Shown piece after piece: positions 59,673 through 64,000 of a DNA stretch of 64,000 nt (within the stretch, counting starts at the first letter, position 1; every line of letters starts with the position of its first letter). Position numbers and translations under genes: made by a program. The notes beneath the pieces were generated by a model, which was given only the letters and a program-made list of their open reading frames with translations, searched no databases and was not told where the DNA came from. Origin of the DNA: Trema orientale. Its lineage: Eukaryota; Streptophyta; Magnoliopsida; Rosales; Cannabaceae. Where the stretch lies: the NCBI GenBank assembly GCA_002914845.1, contig JXTC01000287.1, positions 128,339-192,338 on the forward strand, written 5' to 3'.

Positions 59673-60404
59673 TACTGTGGGCGGAGCCAAGGGGGCAAGT
59701 AGGGGCTATTGACCCCTCTAAAATTTTTTCAATTAATTTTTTAGTACTGTTTGAAATTTCATTTTCTATTTTAGTCCCTATTAAAATTTTTATTTTTAGT
59801 TTTATTTTTGTTTCTAATATGTGAGATATTATTATCATTATGTCCTTTTAATTTATTTTTATTTCATAGTTTAGTATAATATAAGATTTTATTTTACTTT
59901 GGTCCCATTCAGATTTTTATTTATAGTTTTATTCCTATATAAGATGTGAATTCACTTTTTTTTCCCCTCAACTTAAGACTCACTTGATTTTTAATTTTCG
60001 TTTTCTATTCAATTTTCTATACTAAAATTGAGAGGGGGAAGTTAGGATTGTGAATTTTTTTTTTTTTTTCAGTGACTCCAACTCTATATGCTAGTCAAGA
60101 CATATATATATAACTACAATGTGTATTGTATCCTTTATACTTATCTTTTTTAATTTAAATTTTGATTAGTTTTTAGTTTGTATATTTATAAAGATTTTAT
60201 AGATCTAAGAATTTTACTTTTGATATGACACTCACAACGAGACTATTATATAGTACTTTTAAGATATAAAAATTTATCGAGCATATTCTATTATCATTTG
60301 GAGACACTATTATATATTCAAATATTTTTTCTGGTATTATTATTGTAGTAAAAAAAGAATTATTTTCGCCCCCACTGAAAAAAAATTCCGGCTCTGCCAT
60401 TGCA
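59673..60404. repeat. Degenerate transposon-like repeat with GGCGGAGCC ends
   Basis: The left end GTGGGCGGAGCCAAGGGGGC and the right end CCCCCACTG...CCGGCTCTGCCATTG are inverted relatives. Flanks CATCCACCC (left) and CATCCTACC (right) agree at seven of nine positions, but the left end does not line up cleanly. The class (perhaps Mutator- or hAT-like) is not settled. A related copy is at 38395-38815. Confidence 0.45.
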
Positions 60405-61338
60405 TCCTACCTCCTCAACGTTCTTGACAAATCCATCTTTTTTCGGTAGAGTTTTTGGGAGGCATGTTTTGGTCCTCTTCTCCAGTTTTCAGAGAAAGTA
60501 TATGAGTTTGAGAACAAGATACTCAAGTCAATCATTACTGCCTAAGCCCGAAATATATGTGTATATATATATGTACATGTTATGGGCCTGTAGTGACAAA
60601 TTGAAGTGTGATAGAGTGGAGCTCAATAACTTTTGCCATTGTATAATATAATATATAGTTCATAAATCTTCCAAAATTTAGTTATATGGAGGTGAGCAAA
60701 AATTGAATTTTATATTCTAGTTACGTACATGATATTGGACATGAAAAAGTGTACAGTATAAATGATGACCAATCCATAAAGTGACCGCACAAGTACTCGA
60801 GTAGCATTCTTCGATAAAAATTAGAAAGGAATAAACAAAAAAGAAAGATAATTAAGTTGAATTGTATGGTTTTTTAGTTAATAACTGCATTGGATGGGGG
60901 CTGAGGTCGTGCGTGTGTAATATCCACCAGAAACTTTGTTTTGGTATCAACCAACATGTAATTGGGTCGACCTGTTTCTGAACCAATATTTACTCATTTG
61001 AAAGTAAATCAAAGCCCAAATAAAATTGATATTAGTCCAATTACTTTGATAATGACTGCATTTGGATCAAATTCAAGGTGGTCCATGCTCTCTACAGTGG
61101 CATATAGAGCAAAAGGACCACAAATTCCATAAATCTCAGTAGGAGTACCTATCACCAGCACGCCTACACATCACATTCCATTATTCCCTTTGTACATTTA
61201 TAATTAGGAAAATGAAAAAAGAAAATACATGTATGTATGTATATATAAATATGCAAACTAAATTTGAAAAATTTAAAAGAAAAGAAATTCCTTTATATCA
61301 TCTTTAAATATATATACATATGCATGCTCTACCTATAC
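60405..61338. other. AT-rich intergenic DNA
   Basis: Nothing recognisable; short open frames only, and TATATA runs near 60561-60572 and 61305-61320. Confidence 0.4.
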
Positions 61339-61346
61339 ACAAAAAG

Positions 61347-62047
61347 TAGGGGTGTCAATTCGTGTCGACGGGTCGGATTCGTGTCGGGTTGAAGTCTAAT
61401 ATATACATAAATTATGTCAACCCGAACCCGACCCGTGACCCGTCGCGTCAGAAAACCATCAACATTAACCCGACCCGCACCTAAAACGGGTTGACCCGAA
61501 CCCGACCCGCACAACCCGCTTTGGTGAATAACATCAAACACACAACCCGATTTTGACCCGTCAACCCGTTTTTGACCCGCCAACCCGCTATGACCCATAT
61601 TTTTTTACTTATATTTTTTTTTCTAAGGCTATTATTGTCTCATTTTAAAATAAATAAATTAGGGATAATTTATAAATATAATTAATAACTTATAATCCCA
61701 AAACTTACATTGTACAAATTAAATATATCTATAATAATAGTCATAAAAATTAATAACTTATAATCCCAAAACTTACATTGTACAAATTAAATATATCTAT
61801 AATAATAGTCATAAATAAATTAAATAAAAAATATTTTTATAATTTAATTATATATATATTTGTTGGCGGGTCAAACGGGTCAAGTTCGTGTCAAGCGGGT
61901 TGACCCGAACCCGACCCGTTTTTTTTATTCGTGTCAGGTTGGTCAACTCGAACCCGACCCGCACCTTTTTTCTTCAACTCTAACCCGCAAAAAATCGTGT
62001 CGTGTTCGTGTCGTGTCGTCGTGTCGTAACCCGAATTGCCACCCCTA
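61347..62047. mobile_element. hAT-type non-autonomous element, 701 bp
   Basis: The ends are TAGGGGTGTCAATTCGTGTC and GAATTGCCACCCCTA, an inverted pair. Flanks are ACAAAAAG at 61339-61346 and again at 62048-62055, a perfect 8-bp target duplication, the hAT hallmark. The subterminal regions are dense in CCCGACCC/GGGTTGAC and GTCGTGT words. A 72-base TAATAACTTATAATCCCAA unit occurs twice inside (about 61682-61753 and 61750-61815). No transposase. Confidence 0.92.
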
Positions 62048-62055
62048 ACAAAAAG

Positions 62056-62709
62056 CACTATATATATATATCCATTTAATTATTATGTTATTTTCTTCCA
62101 TAAATTCTTTCAACAATTAGGACCACTAAGCAGCTAGTCATGAGCTTCTATGGAGTGATGAAGTCTTTTCTCTTTGATGCCACACACCCTTTAAAGTGTA
62201 CCCTGCTCCAATTATAACACTTTTTTTTTAGGGGGGTGAAAATCAAAAGGGCCCAACTTGCAACAACAACAAGAACTGGGGTAGGGTGTCCTTTAATATT
62301 TCTTGGATCTAGTGACATAATGCTGATCATGATGATCAGAGATATAGACAGACAGACTAATACTGATCCATAATTTCAGTCCTCTCTTTTCTCTCTGCCA
62401 CTCTTAGACTTGTGTTCCTTCGTTTTCATTCTCAGAAGAATGGCAGATTCTATAAAGGACCTTCTTTTTCTTTCTCTCTTGGATTCACATGAAGCTCTAT
62501 CCCATGCTTAGAAAAACATTTTGCTATGAATAATGGGGACATATGGATGAGGAAACGAAGCTTTTTTTGGCTTGCTTTCTAGTATATATATGAGGGTGCC
62601 AAAAACCTATATAAAATAATTATTGTCTTCTGCATTGTCGTATATAATTTAGAGGGTTTACTTTGCATGCTATGGTGGGTTATTGTGTAATATATAGTTA
62701 GGGGGACGC

Positions 62710-62754
<45 letters not shown>

Positions 62755-64000
62755 TTAGGTGAAAAATCCAAGTCTAGTTTACATGCCCTTATACGTACGG
62801 CCTGATAGAAGATCCCTTATGAAAATTTTGTTGTAGAAGTCATCCAATTATTGATTAAGGTATAATGTGATCAACTTGAAAATTTAAAAGGTAAAAAAGA
62901 AAAGAGTGAGGAATTTATTTTAGTTATGTTGGAGAACTGAGAGCTTTAGTAACTAAATTTCAGAAAAGATTTTATAGAGACACATAATTATATTATCATA
63001 AATCTAGTTTTCTCTGAAATACTAAAGCAAAACATGCACTAATATAGTAACTTATTTTTTAAACCTCATTAGATTAATATCCTTATGATCATGCATGTAT
63101 GTAAATTTGAACCCTTTCTTGATTTGTGCCCATCTTTATGATCATGTGTGACATTAATTACTGCTATATATACTACTGAATTCATTACGTGACCTTTTGT
63201 TCTAGTAGGTACCATCCCTTTGCTTTACTCCCAGCTTAATTCGTTTACAAACGAATTTATTGCAATTATAACTAGACTAAACATTAGTTAAAAAGAAGTG
63301 CTGCTTATGTCTTGTGGGAATATCTGATGAGTTCTAATGTGAAGTATATGTATTATTGTCCATGATCAGTTGTTTAGTCACAGTGAAGAGTTGTGACTAC
63401 AATTATAGTCACAAAAAGAAAATTGTTAATAACTAAGATTTTTCAGTACTAACTATCTAAAATGAACATATGTATATATATGGCCTTCTTATAAGGAGAA
63501 AAAAAATTGAGTACTTCACTTGATGCCAAAGCAAATAATCTAGCGTATTAACTTAGAGACTCAACTCTATGTATATATATATTTGGTTGATTTGAACCTG
63601 AAATTTTATCTTGCAATCACAAAGAGTTGGATCTTTAGCTACCAATAAACTTGATTAACGACTCGAATTAACAATAGTTAACCCTAAAGTTAGTAAAATA
63701 GTAATTTTTACAATTCAGACTACGCAAAATTAGTTGACTTTTTCCTATAACAATATCTACCAGCTAGTAAACCTTGATCGAGCATGCAGCAGCCGGTTAA
63801 TCTTTAGATATATCGACCTTACCAAATACACCACCATTTTGAGTGTACATAAATATTACTTTGTAACTTTGTATTAATGATATGAAATGTTTATTAATTC
63901 GTAATATGGAGAGTAAAGGGAAAATTTTTTTTTTAATGCCTTTCCAACTTATTGTTTTTTATTTTCTTCGTTCTCGTTCTCGTTACAGATTAATAAATGT
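62056..64000. other. Right-hand intergenic region
   Basis: AT-rich with no convincing ORF. A CT-rich stretch at 62380-62500 could belong to a transcript leader, but no coding start follows. The window ends in T-rich and TCGTTCTCGTTCTCG sequence. Confidence 0.35.
62712..62751. repeat. (GA)n microsatellite
   Basis: About 19 uninterrupted AG units. Confidence 0.97.

Overview
This window is nuclear DNA of a flowering plant, most likely a eudicot. It is AT-rich, with genes split by GT-AG introns. It holds copia-type and other LTR retrotransposons, L1-type LINEs, a SINE, hAT/Mutator/Tourist-type small DNA transposons and a tRNA gene. I cannot name the species. Only two convincing protein-coding genes are present, both on the + strand. 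Most of the rest is layered transposon debris.

Layout. 1-8605: 5' part of an old copia element on the - strand (gag, protease/integrase and RT remnants, primer-binding site, 1.87 kb LTR), with a solo LTR inserted in its gag. 9350-9975: LINE fragment. 10148-12484: solo LTR with a perfect 5-bp target duplication. 12910-20853: a gag-only (pol-less) LTR element. It carries a Tourist-like MITE and a 21-bp array encoding heptads, and its 3' LTR is split by another 2.9 kb solo LTR. 21023-21543: hAT-type MITE just upstream of gene 1. 22544-26915: gene 1, a six-exon nuclear-type protein of 885 aa with a C-terminal FCP1/NIF-like HAD phosphatase domain. 31171-37688: a complete but decayed copia element (- strand) with paired 531-bp LTRs. 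Its leader holds three stem-loops that share one loop sequence, plus GC-rich palindromes. 40254-41459: two adjacent Mutator-type TIR elements, one containing an L1 tail. 47491-52420: gene 2, a five-exon LONGIFOLIA/TRM-family protein of 1102 aa. 52823-55349: 44-bp tandem repeat, tRNA-derived SINE, tRNA-Thr(CGT), and a duplicated block around a 142-base assembly gap. 55350-58669: 5'-truncated L1 with an internal 259-bp duplication. 59673-62047: a degenerate repeat and a well-preserved hAT-type element.

The two genes are not obviously linked in function. One is a divergent HAD-domain protein; the other belongs to a family that controls cell elongation through cortical microtubules. I found no clear new cellular system. 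The most intriguing structure is in the 5' leader of the copia element at 35930-37157. Three hairpins there keep the same 14-nt loop while their stems differ and still pair, next to an 18-bp palindrome and a 16-bp inverted repeat. This looks like selection on RNA structure, perhaps for packaging or dimerisation, but that is inference.
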